Shown here: positions 1 to 7,880 of the stretch, piece by piece
How positions within the stretch are numbered: position 1 is the first letter of the stretch
Layout: every line of letters begins with the position of its first letter
Origin: an uncultured Spirochaetales bacterium
GTDB lineage: Bacteria > Spirochaetota > Spirochaetia > Sphaerochaetales > Sphaerochaetaceae
NCBI GenBank assembly: GCA_934271365.1
Contig: CAKQRI010000022.1
Span: 1-33,506, forward strand
Reading direction: 5' to 3'
DNA length: 33,506 bases
Made by a program: the position numbers and the translations under genes
The notes under the pieces: generated by a model
What the model saw: only the letters and a program-made list of their open reading frames with translations
Databases searched by the model: none
Told to the model about the DNA's origin: nothing

Positions 1-2
1 AA

Positions 3-65
3 GGGAAAGAAAAGGATTACAAACAGTTGCTATTGAATTTTCCGAAAGGAGAGCCCGAGGCTTAG
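3..65 (+). other. possible 3' end of an upstream gene
   Basis: This frame is open from the left edge of the window and ends at a TAG at 63-65. It would encode about 20 residues with an ordinary hydrophilic composition, ending in KGEPEA. A hairpin begins 8 bases after the stop. The piece is too short to recognise, and another frame stays open slightly longer, so this is only a plausible gene tail. Confidence 0.25.
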
Positions 66-73
66 GTGAGATA

Positions 74-93
74 CCTCTGGGTTTACCCCGAGG
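74..93 (+). terminator. weak terminator-like hairpin
   Basis: CCTC-T-GGG (74-81) pairs with CCC-C-GAGG (86-93) around a TTTA loop, with one internal mismatch. It is not followed by a real T-run. It may end a gene entering from the left. Confidence 0.25.
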
Positions 94-140
94 AGGTTTA
101 TTGGGGGATTGTAGCAAATGGCAGAATTGATTCTATCATA

Positions 141-1019
141 TCATGCTTCCACATTGCATTTGCCACAGTCTGAGCATCCATTGCAGATTATACGGCTTCC
201 GCATTCTCTGCATAATTCCCTGAAGTGAGGCTTATAGAGCTCTTCTTCAGGAATCGGAAGATTCCAGCTGTCTTTTAGGATGTATTCAGTCTTTCTTCCT
301 TCAAAGCTCATTCCTGATTTATATGCCATTCTGCTCTGGAGACGCTTATCTGGCATTATGTATGTTCTTCCATCTTTCACGAAGTTTGTACCTGTTTCAA
401 TGAATGCAAACTTCGTATTGTGTCTTACACACTCATCCCTGAGTTTTTTTACCCAATCAAAGTCGAGGGGCCTTGCTCCATCGTAGTTCTCACCACCGCA
501 TATCACCTCTTCGATAATATTCAGCCTTAGGTATTTCTCTATTGAGATTTCTCCGATGAAAGGTGCGCACATTATCCCCTTATGCTTGAAAGGAAGATCT
601 AATAGGATTGGAATGCGCTCATCTGCTCTTTTCTGATTTTCGCATGTGACAGATAGCATTATGTTATCCCAGCCGTCATTCCAGTTGGCGGGAAGGCTTT
701 CTAGGACCCTTTCCGGGCGCTTTGTAAGAAGAAAGAAGATCACATCGGATCTTTCTCTCATGACTTTCCATGCATTAGGTCTCCATCTATCTGCTTCTTC
801 TAAGAAGAAATCGCTTGTCATTGATACTCTTATTCTCTCTCCGCTCTTGATTTTGTAATATCCGCTTCTGTCTTTTCTGAGAGGGTAGTCCATATTCTTT
901 GTAAGATAGATGTCTCTGCCATTCTTCCCTGTAAGACTATCAAGATAATACATATAGCAGTGGTCGCAGCCTTCGCTTTTCTTCCTGCAGCCATGCCATG
1001 GGTTCCATATATCATGCAT
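141..1019 (-). CDS. DUF5131 (phage Gp37/Gp68-like) protein
   Basis: 292 residues. The N-terminus WNPWHGC-x6-C-x2-C (Cys11, 18, 21) is the hallmark of the DUF5131/Gp37-Gp68 family. That three-cysteine motif suggests iron-sulfur binding like radical-SAM proteins, but the reaction is unknown. Further family blocks are visible: a TSDFF segment, FFLLTKRPER, and CGGENYDGARPLDFDWVKKLRDEC. The C-terminus adds a cluster of six cysteines (about residues 268-289, C-x2-C spacings), which looks like a zinc- or cluster-binding tail. Members occur in phages and as scattered accessory genes. Here the gene stands alone and diverges from the DUF362-merR pair. No clear ribosome site precedes the ATG at 1019. 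Family assignment is firm; function is not known. Confidence 0.85.
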   Translation of the reverse strand: MHDIWNPWHGCRKKSEGCDHCYMYYLDSLTGKNGRDIYLTKNMDYPLRKDRSGYYKIKSGERIRVSMTSDFFLEEADRWRPNAWKVMRERSDVIFFLLTKRPERVLESLPANWNDGWDNIMLSVTCENQKRADERIPILLDLPFKHKGIMCAPFIGEISIEKYLRLNIIEEVICGGENYDGARPLDFDWVKKLRDECVRHNTKFAFIETGTNFVKDGRTYIMPDKRLQSRMAYKSGMSFEGRKTEYILKDSWNLPIPEEELYKPHFRELCRECGSRIICNGCSDCGKCNVEA

Positions 1020-1039
1020 ATTCAGAATGATACATCTGA

Positions 1040-1063
1040 AAAGATTCTATATAAAGAATCTTT
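1040..1063. repeat. 8-bp-arm inverted repeat in divergent intergenic region
   Basis: AAAGATTC (1040-1047) and GAATCTTT (1056-1063) are perfect inverted arms around an 8-base AT spacer. They sit just upstream of the -35 of the DUF362-merR promoter and 21 bases upstream of the start of the divergent gene. It could be an operator or a 5'-leader hairpin for the minus-strand gene. Confidence 0.4.
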
Positions 1064-1067
1064 GCTA

Positions 1068-1098
1068 TTGACTTAAAGTTAACTTTAAGTTGTATCTC
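1068..1098 (+). promoter_or_regulatory. MerR-type promoter with palindromic operator
   Basis: TTGACT (1068-1073) and TATCTC (1093-1098) are separated by 19 bp, the over-long spacer typical of promoters activated by MerR-family proteins. The spacer is filled by a perfect 20-bp palindrome, ACTTAAAGTTAACTTTAAGT (1071-1090). The MerR gene at 2121-2492 is the second gene downstream, so autoregulation of the pair is the natural reading. The -10 match is weak, as is usual for this promoter class. Confidence 0.8.
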
Positions 1099-1192
1099 AT
1101 AATCAGATGTGATAGTCATGAATGGAAAAGCAGATTATGGAAAATCAGGTGATGTATATGTTCCTTATAAAGATAGGACAGGAGCTGAATCC

Positions 1193-2119
1193 ATGGTGTT
1201 CTTCACAAGAGATCTATCTGCAGAAGGATTAGAGAGAATCTATAAGAGGATTTCATGTGCAATGACAGGCTGTGTCGCTGTTAAGCTTCATACTGGTGAG
1301 CAGCATGGTCCGAATATCATACCAAGAGAGTGGGTTAAGAATCTTTTTGAGAAGGAGCTTGATGATAGTGCATCTATTGTTGAGACAAATACATATTACG
1401 AAGGTGATAGATACACTACAGAACTTCATAGGAAAACCCTATCTATAAATGGATGGACATTTGCTCCTGTTGATATAATGGATGAGGATGGAACTGTTAT
1501 GCTCCCTGTGAATGGCGGTAAATGGTTTAAAGAGATGTCAATGGGACAGAATATTAAGAATTATGATTCAGTGCTTGTCCTGACGCATTTCAAAGACCAT
1601 ACAATGGGAGGCTTCGGCGGCTCAGATAAGAACATCGGAAACGGATGTGCAGATGGCAGAATCGGGAAGAAGATGATCCATACAAGAGAGGGGTCTGATA
1701 ATATGTGGAGCATTGCAGAAGAAGAGCTGATGGAGAGAATCAGCGAGTCAGCAAAGGCTACAGTTGACTATTTTGCTCCTCATATTGCATTCATAAATGT
1801 CATGAGGAATATGTCCGTGTCATGTGATTGTGAAGGCTTAGGAGCAGAGCCTGTTGTGACTCCGAATATAGGAATTGTAGCATCTCTCGATATCCTTGCA
1901 GCAGATCAGGCTTCTGTTGACATGATCTATGCTCTATCTCCATCTGATGGGCATGCGCTCAGAGAACGCATTGAGACAAGACATGGCCTAAGACAGCTTT
2001 CATACATGAAAGAGCTTGGAATGGGAAATGATCTTTATAAGCTCATTGATATAGATAATGGGGATGCTGTTATTGATGCATCTAAAGCTGTAGAGGGCGT
2101 TAAGCCGTTTTCACTTTGA
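1193..2119 (+). CDS. DUF362 domain protein
   Basis: A DUF362-family protein, recognised from FFTRDLSAEGLERIYKRI at its start, the AVKLHTGE strand, a THFKDHTMGGFGGSDKNIGNG block, NVMRNMSVSCDCEG and AEPVVTPNIGIVASLDILAADQASVDM near the C-terminus. Family members are often linked to iron-sulfur proteins, but no ferredoxin repeat is present here and the biochemical role is unknown. The frame is open from a GTG at 1109 and also has an ATG at 1118, both without a ribosome site. I prefer the ATG at 1193 because GGAG lies 8 bases upstream and the family usually starts there. It is followed after one base by the MerR gene and shares its promoter, so it is probably the inducible effector of that regulator. 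Confidence 0.82.
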   Translation: MVFFTRDLSAEGLERIYKRISCAMTGCVAVKLHTGEQHGPNIIPREWVKNLFEKELDDSASIVETNTYYEGDRYTTELHRKTLSINGWTFAPVDIMDEDGTVMLPVNGGKWFKEMSMGQNIKNYDSVLVLTHFKDHTMGGFGGSDKNIGNGCADGRIGKKMIHTREGSDNMWSIAEEELMERISESAKATVDYFAPHIAFINVMRNMSVSCDCEGLGAEPVVTPNIGIVASLDILAADQASVDMIYALSPSDGHALRERIETRHGLRQLSYMKELGMGNDLYKLIDIDNGDAVIDASKAVEGVKPFSL

Positions 2120-2120
2120 T

Positions 2121-2492
2121 ATGACGATAAAGGAAGTTTCTGAAAAGTATAATGTTCCGCCTGCTACGCTCCGCTACTATGAGAAGGAGGGACTGATTCC
2201 TCATGTCTCAAGAAGCAGTGGTGGCATACGGGACTATGGGGATTCAGACCTCAGATGGCTTGAGCTGGTAATCTGCATGAGAAGAGCAGGCCTGGATATA
2301 GAGGCAGTCAGAGAGTACAGGCGACTCTATGAAGAAGGCGATGAGACAATAAAAGACAGAATCATGCTTCTGAAGAAAGAGTGTGAAAAGCTGAAGGAAA
2401 GGCTTGCTGATACTGCGTCGATGCTCAGCCGTCTAGACTATAAGATATCGAAATATGAAGAGGCCTTGGCTACTGGTCACCTAAAGTGGTGA
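2121..2492 (+). CDS. MerR family transcriptional regulator
   Basis: 123 residues. The N-terminal winged helix-turn-helix is complete: MTIKEVSEKYNVPPATLRYYEKEGLI, then the wing GGIRDYGDSDLRWLELV, then a long dimerisation coiled coil (about residues 75-115) rich in Lys/Glu. There is no C-terminal sensor domain and no conserved metal-binding cysteine pair, so it belongs to the short MerR class whose signal cannot be read from sequence. It starts one base after the DUF362 stop, so it is translated as the second gene of that operon. The MerR-type promoter at 1068-1098 is its likely target. It ends exactly where the convergent protease gene ends. Confidence 0.93.
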   Translation: MTIKEVSEKYNVPPATLRYYEKEGLIPHVSRSSGGIRDYGDSDLRWLELVICMRRAGLDIEAVREYRRLYEEGDETIKDRIMLLKKECEKLKERLADTASMLSRLDYKISKYEEALATGHLKW

Positions 2493-2496
2493 TCAG
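2473..2496. terminator. hairpin over two convergent stop codons
   Basis: CTGGTCACC (2473-2481) pairs with GGTGATCAG (2488-2496), nine pairs with one G-U, loop TAAAGT. It contains the stop codons of both the MerR gene (2490-2492) and the convergent protease gene (2493-2495). A moderately T-rich stretch follows on the plus strand. Probable shared terminator. Confidence 0.5.
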
Positions 2497-4379
2497 TTCT
2501 GTTTCTGGCTGTTGTGGCATAGTGCCTTCAGAGCATCTTCGATATATCTATTGAATGTCCCCTGAGGGAATATGCCACGTCTGTCTCGCTCTCCGCCTTT
2601 CAGGCCTGTCAGCAGTTCAAGTCCCTCATAGATATCGCTGATTGCATAGATATGGAAGAGACCGTTTTCTATAGCTTCTTCGACTTTATAAGGGAGAATC
2701 AGGGATGAGAGATTCTGCTGTGGTATTATAACACCCTGCGTTCCAGTAAGACCTAACCTTGAGCAGGCATTGAAGAACCCTTGGATCTTCTCATTTATTC
2801 CACCAACAGGCTGTAGCTCTCCCATCTGGTTAACAGATCCTGTCACTGCTATATCCTGCCTAAGCGGAAGATCTCCTATAGCAGATAAAAGCGCATAAAG
2901 CTCTGCTGATGATGCTGAGTCTCCATCCACTTCGCCATAGCTTTGCTCAAAGCAGATTCCTGCATATAGCGATAGCGGGAATGTCTTTGCATAGCGACCT
3001 CTGAGATATCCTTCAAGAATCATGACGCCTTTGTCATGTATTCCTCCTGATAATCCAGCCTCATGCTCTATATTCACTATGCCTTCTGTGCCTGGAGCAA
3101 CGGCAACTGAGATTACTGTAGGAGTTCCGAAAGATGAAAGTCCTCTGTCCATTACAGCAAGGCCATTGACAACCCCGGTTCTCTTTCCTTTGAGGTTCAT
3201 GACCATGACGCCATTTTCTATCTCATCATTGATATGGTCTTCAGCCATTGCGCCATACCAGTCTCTTTTTTCAAGGGCATTCTTCACATCTTCATCTGTT
3301 ATGCTGTTCTTCCCATCATTCCTTGCTGAGATATCTGCCTCTTCTAATAGGTCCGCAAGAATTGAGAGCTGCGTTGTGAGCTTTGCTCTGTCTTCTGCAA
3401 CCAATGTTGAGAATCTAAGGATTTCCTTATATGCAGAACCCTCAACCGGGAGAAGGTCATTCTCTGAGTCCATCAGATATGAAATGGTTCCTTTCAGATT
3501 ATCTTCTGTTGCATCCATTGAATAATCGAATTCAGGAGATATCTTGAAGAATCGCAGGAACTGCTCGTCTTCATCGCTTAGCTTATCGTATAGATTCTCA
3601 TTCCCGATGAGTATTACTTTAGTTAGCATCGGAATAGGTGATGGACGGAGAGATGATAGCATCTCGCCTTTGACTGCTGTGCTAGTAAGTGCCCTATGAG
3701 TCATTTCAAGATAGCGCTTCAGCTTGGACCATAGCTCCTCGTTTGACGTTATTTCCTCTGCATTAAGTACCAGAAAACCACCTGCGGCTTCCTGATATGA
3801 ACCGATATGGATTCCCATATGGTTCTCTCTCTTGCTATCAATGAAGCCGAAGAGAGATTCCTTTGATGGATGGGTCTCTATTACTAATGGACGTCTTTTG
3901 GCCTCGGCTCTATCAAGGACTATGTTGATCTCATATGCATCAGGTTCAGCCTCCTCAGGAAGATGTCTGATGAAGCTGGCAATCTGGCTGTCTTTCCATT
4001 TAGCAATGATCTCTTCCTTTGAGATCTGCTTATCTCTGAGCTTCCATAAATCCTTCTGGAATTCTCTTGCCATCCCTTTTTGAAAAGTAATGCACTGAGG
4101 ACAGTCCAGATGAGACTTTGAGTATACATAAGCAGCATCAAAAAGCGATGAGACATCAGATTCTATTCTTCGTATCTCATTTTTCACTGCACTTAAACGT
4201 CCAGAGCCTTCTTCTCCTGAGATGAAGATGTTGTATCCGCTTCTGTTTACAGATAAGCCAAGCCGTAAGAGGCCAAGAGCCCTATCCTGTCCTATTATAC
4301 CGACTCCTGGCTTTACGTCTGTTATATCTAGATTCTGATAACTGAGATGAATTTCGCTGCTTTTGATTTCCCTGAGCAT
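2493..4379 (-). CDS. Lon-like ATP-dependent protease (AAA_32/LonB-like)
   Basis: 628 residues, cytosolic. An N-terminal AAA_32-type ATPase region is followed by a C-terminal Lon S16 protease domain. The protease dyad is visible: Ser488 in GEVDGDSASSAELYALL and Lys531 in GGINEKIQGFF. The Walker A loop reads GEEGSGRLS (about 55-63), with Arg in place of the usual Lys, and the Walker-B-like strand is GFLVLNAEE. Degenerate P-loops of the GxGR type occur in this family, so ATP use may be altered rather than lost. The protein is shorter than many AAA_32 Lon relatives (about 750-800). It is encoded alone on the minus strand, stop-to-stop with the MerR gene. The substrate is unknown; protein quality control is the family role. 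Confidence 0.9.
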   Translation of the reverse strand: MLREIKSSEIHLSYQNLDITDVKPGVGIIGQDRALGLLRLGLSVNRSGYNIFISGEEGSGRLSAVKNEIRRIESDVSSLFDAAYVYSKSHLDCPQCITFQKGMAREFQKDLWKLRDKQISKEEIIAKWKDSQIASFIRHLPEEAEPDAYEINIVLDRAEAKRRPLVIETHPSKESLFGFIDSKRENHMGIHIGSYQEAAGGFLVLNAEEITSNEELWSKLKRYLEMTHRALTSTAVKGEMLSSLRPSPIPMLTKVILIGNENLYDKLSDEDEQFLRFFKISPEFDYSMDATEDNLKGTISYLMDSENDLLPVEGSAYKEILRFSTLVAEDRAKLTTQLSILADLLEEADISARNDGKNSITDEDVKNALEKRDWYGAMAEDHINDEIENGVMVMNLKGKRTGVVNGLAVMDRGLSSFGTPTVISVAVAPGTEGIVNIEHEAGLSGGIHDKGVMILEGYLRGRYAKTFPLSLYAGICFEQSYGEVDGDSASSAELYALLSAIGDLPLRQDIAVTGSVNQMGELQPVGGINEKIQGFFNACSRLGLTGTQGVIIPQQNLSSLILPYKVEEAIENGLFHIYAISDIYEGLELLTGLKGGERDRRGIFPQGTFNRYIEDALKALCHNSQKQN

Positions 4380-4432
4380 GAGACAATATTAGAACTGTGG
4401 AATATTTCCTGTCAATGAATTACAATTTTTCC

Positions 4433-5182
4433 ATGACAGTTAAAGAATATGCAGACTATCTGTCATCAGTGCTTGATATAAGCTCATTTGATGATTATTC
4501 CATGAATGGAATCCAGATAGGCGGAGATGATAGAGATATTAATAAGGTAGCGTTTGCAGTCGATGCAACACTTGAGACAATAACCAAGGCATCTGAAGCC
4601 GCTGCTGATATGCTTGTCGTTCATCATGGGCTGTTCTGGGGGGAACCTATTGCAATAACCGGAAATCACTATAAAAGAGTGAGAAAAGCATTAGATAGCT
4701 CGCTTTTCCTGTTTGCTGCGCATCTGCCTCTTGATGCTCATTCTTCTCTTGGCAACAATGCCCAGATGGCACTTCGGCTTGGAATGAAGGAGTGGGACCC
4801 TTTTGGATACTGCAAAGGAAAGCTGATCGGAATAAAAGGCTCTCTTCCTTTTCCTATGACTATAGAGGAGGTTTCGCTGCTTCTGGGGTTTGATTCATCT
4901 GCATTTTCCCTGCAGGGGGCAAAGAAGAAGTCAGAAACTGTAGGGATTATCTCTGGAGGCGGAAGCTCTGATGTTCATGATGCAATAAAGAAAGGCCTTG
5001 ATTTATATATCACGGGAGAGTTCCTGCATCAGGATTATCCGGATGCCCTCGAGTCTGGAATATCTGTGCTTGCCGGAGGCCACTACAGAAGTGAGGTGTT
5101 CGGAGTCAGAGCGCTTCAGAGAATGACAGAGAAAGAGCTTTCTCTTGATACTGTGTTTATTGACGCGGAGAGTGGACTTTGA
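4433..5182 (+). CDS. Nif3-like dinuclear metal centre protein (DUF34)
   Basis: About 249 residues from ATG 4433. The Nif3/DUF34 family blocks are clear: MTVKEYADYLSSVLDISSFDD at the start, VVHHGLFWG (metal-binding His pair), HLPLDAHSSLGNNAQMALRLG, and near the end AGGHYRSEVFGVRALQ, which supplies the last metal ligands. The fold is a toroidal hexamer with a two-metal site. It is annotated in databases as GTP cyclohydrolase I type 2 homologue, but the physiological reaction is uncertain. The frame extends to a GTG at 4397 and an ATG at 4415; 4433 fits the family N-terminus best, though no start has a good ribosome site. It heads the operon running to 8398 and overlaps lspA by 4 bases. Confidence 0.9.
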   Translation: MTVKEYADYLSSVLDISSFDDYSMNGIQIGGDDRDINKVAFAVDATLETITKASEAAADMLVVHHGLFWGEPIAITGNHYKRVRKALDSSLFLFAAHLPLDAHSSLGNNAQMALRLGMKEWDPFGYCKGKLIGIKGSLPFPMTIEEVSLLLGFDSSAFSLQGAKKKSETVGIISGGGSSDVHDAIKKGLDLYITGEFLHQDYPDALESGISVLAGGHYRSEVFGVRALQRMTEKELSLDTVFIDAESGL

Positions 5183-5691
5183 AAAGCAGGCGATATTATC
5201 CATATATACTGACTCTTCTGATTATTGCGCTGGATCAGATTTCCAAGGCTGTTATTGTGCATATGATTCCAGAGAATTCAATTGGTGCAAGGTGCCTCTC
5301 TGATTTTCTCTGGATTGTTCATGTCAGGAATAATGCAGTTGCCTTTTCTGTAGGTACCGGATTGGCACTTCCAGTCAAATATCTGCTTTTCATTGTGCTG
5401 CCTCTTGCATTCATGGCTCTGATTGCATACTGCATTGCATCCCATCGCTTTGATAGTGAGATGACGCAGTTTGAGCGCTGGTGCCTTGCCGGAATACTTG
5501 GAGGAGGGCTAGGAAATATCATTGACAGGCTCTTCAGAAATCTCAGGGTAGTAGACTGGATCAGTACTGCGACATATGGATTTCTAGGTATGGACAGATG
5601 GCCGACCTACAATATAGCTGATGCCTCTGTTGTGATTTCTGTTATATTATTGTTATTGGCTTTTTTAGCTGAAAGGAAGAAAGATGAATAA
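5179..5691 (+). CDS. lspA: lipoprotein signal peptidase (SPase II)
   Basis: 170 residues, four predicted membrane helices. It cleaves the signal peptide of lipid-modified prolipoproteins in the inner membrane. Family signatures: LIALDQISKAVI in the first helix, the VRNNAVAF block, GGGLGNIIDRLF with one catalytic Asp, VVDWI, and YNIADASV with the second catalytic Asp. It starts with TTG (5179) overlapping the Nif3-like stop, and its end overlaps the next gene by 8 bases, so it is translationally coupled in an operon. A likely client in this window is the lipoprotein at 30980. Confidence 0.95.
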   Translation: MKSRRYYPYILTLLIIALDQISKAVIVHMIPENSIGARCLSDFLWIVHVRNNAVAFSVGTGLALPVKYLLFIVLPLAFMALIAYCIASHRFDSEMTQFERWCLAGILGGGLGNIIDRLFRNLRVVDWISTATYGFLGMDRWPTYNIADASVVISVILLLLAFLAERKKDE

Positions 5692-5980
5692 AAAATGTTA
5701 TACATTGCTTTTCATGCTGGCAGCAACTGTTCTGAATATAGTTCTGCTTATTGCATTCTTCATTGTAGGATTTGTCCTTCTTGGGTTATTTATAAATAAA
5801 TTCCCAGATGCAACAGGTGTAGCTGGGATAATGACTCTTCTTGTTTTTGTTGTATCAATCGGAGCAACATTCCTTATCTACAATGCATTCATAAAATTTG
5901 CAGTTAAGAAGTGGAATCTGGAGGATAAGCTCTATCCATTCTTTGCTCCTAAAAACAGAAGGCCTAAAGACGGAGAGTAA
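5684..5980 (+). CDS. small two-helix membrane protein after lspA
   Basis: 98 residues. Two long hydrophobic segments (about 8-35 and 47-70) are separated by a short polar turn, and followed by a basic, aromatic cytoplasmic tail (KKWNLEDKLYPFFAPKNRRPKDGE). It overlaps lspA by 8 bases, so the pair is co-translated. Small membrane proteins in this position occur in spirochaetes and have sometimes been labelled leader-peptide processing enzymes by position alone. I see no catalytic motif, so a role in lipoprotein processing is only inferred from its place. Confidence 0.75.
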   Translation: MNKKCYTLLFMLAATVLNIVLLIAFFIVGFVLLGLFINKFPDATGVAGIMTLLVFVVSIGATFLIYNAFIKFAVKKWNLEDKLYPFFAPKNRRPKDGE

Positions 5981-5985
5981 GAGGA

Positions 5986-6960
5986 TTGCGCTATCAATCG
6001 ATCTCGAAGCTTCAGAATAGCTATTGGTATTCCTTCAGTGATGAGCCAGTAGCTTCACTGAAGGGACGCCTATCAAAGCTTTCAAATCCATCATTTCTTC
6101 TTCCAGAAGAGTCTCCTGATGGTCTTTGGCATCTTTTTGCTGATACCTATCTGGGCATAGAGCACTATAGCTCAACATCCGGACTTGAGTGGGAGAGAGC
6201 TCATCTGCTGTTTCCTCATGCGAATTCTGCATTCATATATAAGGAAGGCAGCACATATTATATTGTCTATGAGACACATCATAGAAAGCTATTCAGAAAG
6301 AGCGAGGATGACAGGAGAAAGACATCGAAGATAATGATCTCATCTTCTACTGATCTCTCTCTCTGGTCTCAGCCTAAAGTGATCCTCGACTCATCCTCCA
6401 TTAAAGAGGCTATATTCAGAGATGGAAATGAGAGGCTATTCTCTCCTCAGCTTGTTCAGTGGAATGGTCGGTATAGGCTTTATTTCGGAGCAGGTGAAGC
6501 TGTAATCTATGATAGCAGAGTCAGAGCCGCATCCTCATTTATGTTTGCTGAGTCTGATTATATTGATGGCCCATATAAAGTATATCAGCATCCTGTGTTT
6601 GAGATTGACCGAGATAGCCGCTACCGCAACCTCGCTGTAGGGCCTGTAAGGATAGTTCCATGCTCAGATGGCTTTGCCGCAGTTGAATGTGCTTATTCAT
6701 ATTCAGAAGAGAATAACAGGTCGGAGTCTGTAATGATTCTTTCTCTTTCTTCGGATGGGATTGATTTCATAGATACAAGGATAATAGAATGGACTCCAGA
6801 AGAAGGGTGGGCAAGCCGCTATATCACAAATGCAGATCTGAGATACAAAGAGAGCGATGATGCCTGGTATTGTTATTTCTCTGCATCTGCAGATGTGAAG
6901 TTTTTCAGATTCAGATTGAGAAAGGAGTCGATAGGGCTTCTTCTAGGGAGGGACAGATGA
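5986..6960 (+). CDS. five-bladed beta-propeller glycosidase-like protein
   Basis: 324 residues without a signal peptide. It shows the repeating blade pattern of GH43/GH32-like propellers: NPSFLLPEESPDGLWHLFADT, the HANSAFIYKEGSTYYIVYETHH blade, ISSSTDLSLWSQPKVIL, LFSPQLVQWNGRYRLYFGAG, and a late blade with SDGIDF. I cannot assign the three acidic catalytic residues with confidence, so it may be a hydrolase, a phosphorylase-like enzyme or a non-catalytic relative. The start is TTG 5986 with GGAG about ten bases upstream. Its stop overlaps the ATG of the dipeptidase gene (ATGA), which indicates coupling within the operon. Confidence 0.7.
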   Translation: MRYQSISKLQNSYWYSFSDEPVASLKGRLSKLSNPSFLLPEESPDGLWHLFADTYLGIEHYSSTSGLEWERAHLLFPHANSAFIYKEGSTYYIVYETHHRKLFRKSEDDRRKTSKIMISSSTDLSLWSQPKVILDSSSIKEAIFRDGNERLFSPQLVQWNGRYRLYFGAGEAVIYDSRVRAASSFMFAESDYIDGPYKVYQHPVFEIDRDSRYRNLAVGPVRIVPCSDGFAAVECAYSYSEENNRSESVMILSLSSDGIDFIDTRIIEWTPEEGWASRYITNADLRYKESDDAWYCYFSASADVKFFRFRLRKESIGLLLGRDR

Positions 6961-7880
6961 TAGATCTTCATTCAGATACGATATATGCGTTATGGAATAA
7001 AGGTGATAATGGTGAGAATCTTCTTTCAAATAAGCTGGTTCTCTCAAAAGACAGGCTTCTGAATGGTGGGATAACAGGACAGTGCTTTGCGCTATTTACT
7101 CCGCTGAAGGAAGGAAAGCCTTGGAAGATTGTGAATGAGCTTCATGATAGGTTCTTGAGGGAAACAGCACTTTCAGGAATTCCTGTATATACAGGAAGTG
7201 AAGATCTCAGGACTGGCCTTCATGCGATTCTGACAACAGAAGAGGGTGGTTCTATTGAAGGGGATATCTCAAGGCTTGAGATTCTGAAAAGCTGGAATGT
7301 TAAGATCTTTGGCTTTACATGGAACTATGAGAACGAGCTTGGATATCCTAATAGCACTGATCCTGAAGTGATGAATAAGCCTTTGAAGGATAAAGGCATC
7401 GAAGCTCTATATGAATGTGAAAGGCTTGGAATCATTGCTGATGTGTCTCACCTGAATGATGGAGGCTTCTATTCAATTGCAGAGCATGCAAAGAAGCCTT
7501 TTATTGCTACTCATTCTGATTGCAGGGCAATTACGGATGTTACAAGGAATCTTAAGGATGATCAGATAAAGATCATTGCAGATAAGGGTGGCGTAGTCGG
7601 ATTCAATATATGCTGGGCATTTCTTGAGAGAGAAGGCACACCTGAGCGTACTAGCAGAATCGCAGATATGGCAGCTCATATAATGCATATGTATGAAGTT
7701 GGCGGTGAGGATGTGCTTGCATTTGGATCTGATTTTGATGGAACAGGAGGGAAGCTTGAGCTCGACAGCCCAGAAAAGATACCTCTAGTCAAAGATGCAC
7801 TGAAAAAAGAAGGTCTTTCAGAGCGGATTATCGATAAGCTGTTCTTAGATAATGCATTAAGAGTTCTTGGATCATGCTGA
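6957..7880 (+). CDS. membrane-dipeptidase family protein (peptidase M19)
   Basis: 307 residues from ATG 6957, which overlaps the previous stop as ATGA and has AGGGAGGG just upstream; an in-frame extension to 6870 is not needed. The zinc ligands of the renal-dipeptidase family are present: HSDT at the start, the Glu of ILTTEEGGSIEG, His of ADVSHLND and His of IATHSDCRAIT, followed by GGVVGFNI and FGSDFDGTGG. It hydrolyses dipeptides, possibly with D-residues, using two zinc ions. No signal peptide is visible, so a cytoplasmic role in dipeptide breakdown is likely. It overlaps the acetyltransferase gene by 7 bases. Confidence 0.93.
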   Translation: MIDLHSDTIYALWNKGDNGENLLSNKLVLSKDRLLNGGITGQCFALFTPLKEGKPWKIVNELHDRFLRETALSGIPVYTGSEDLRTGLHAILTTEEGGSIEGDISRLEILKSWNVKIFGFTWNYENELGYPNSTDPEVMNKPLKDKGIEALYECERLGIIADVSHLNDGGFYSIAEHAKKPFIATHSDCRAITDVTRNLKDDQIKIIADKGGVVGFNICWAFLEREGTPERTSRIADMAAHIMHMYEVGGEDVLAFGSDFDGTGGKLELDSPEKIPLVKDALKKEGLSERIIDKLFLDNALRVLGSC

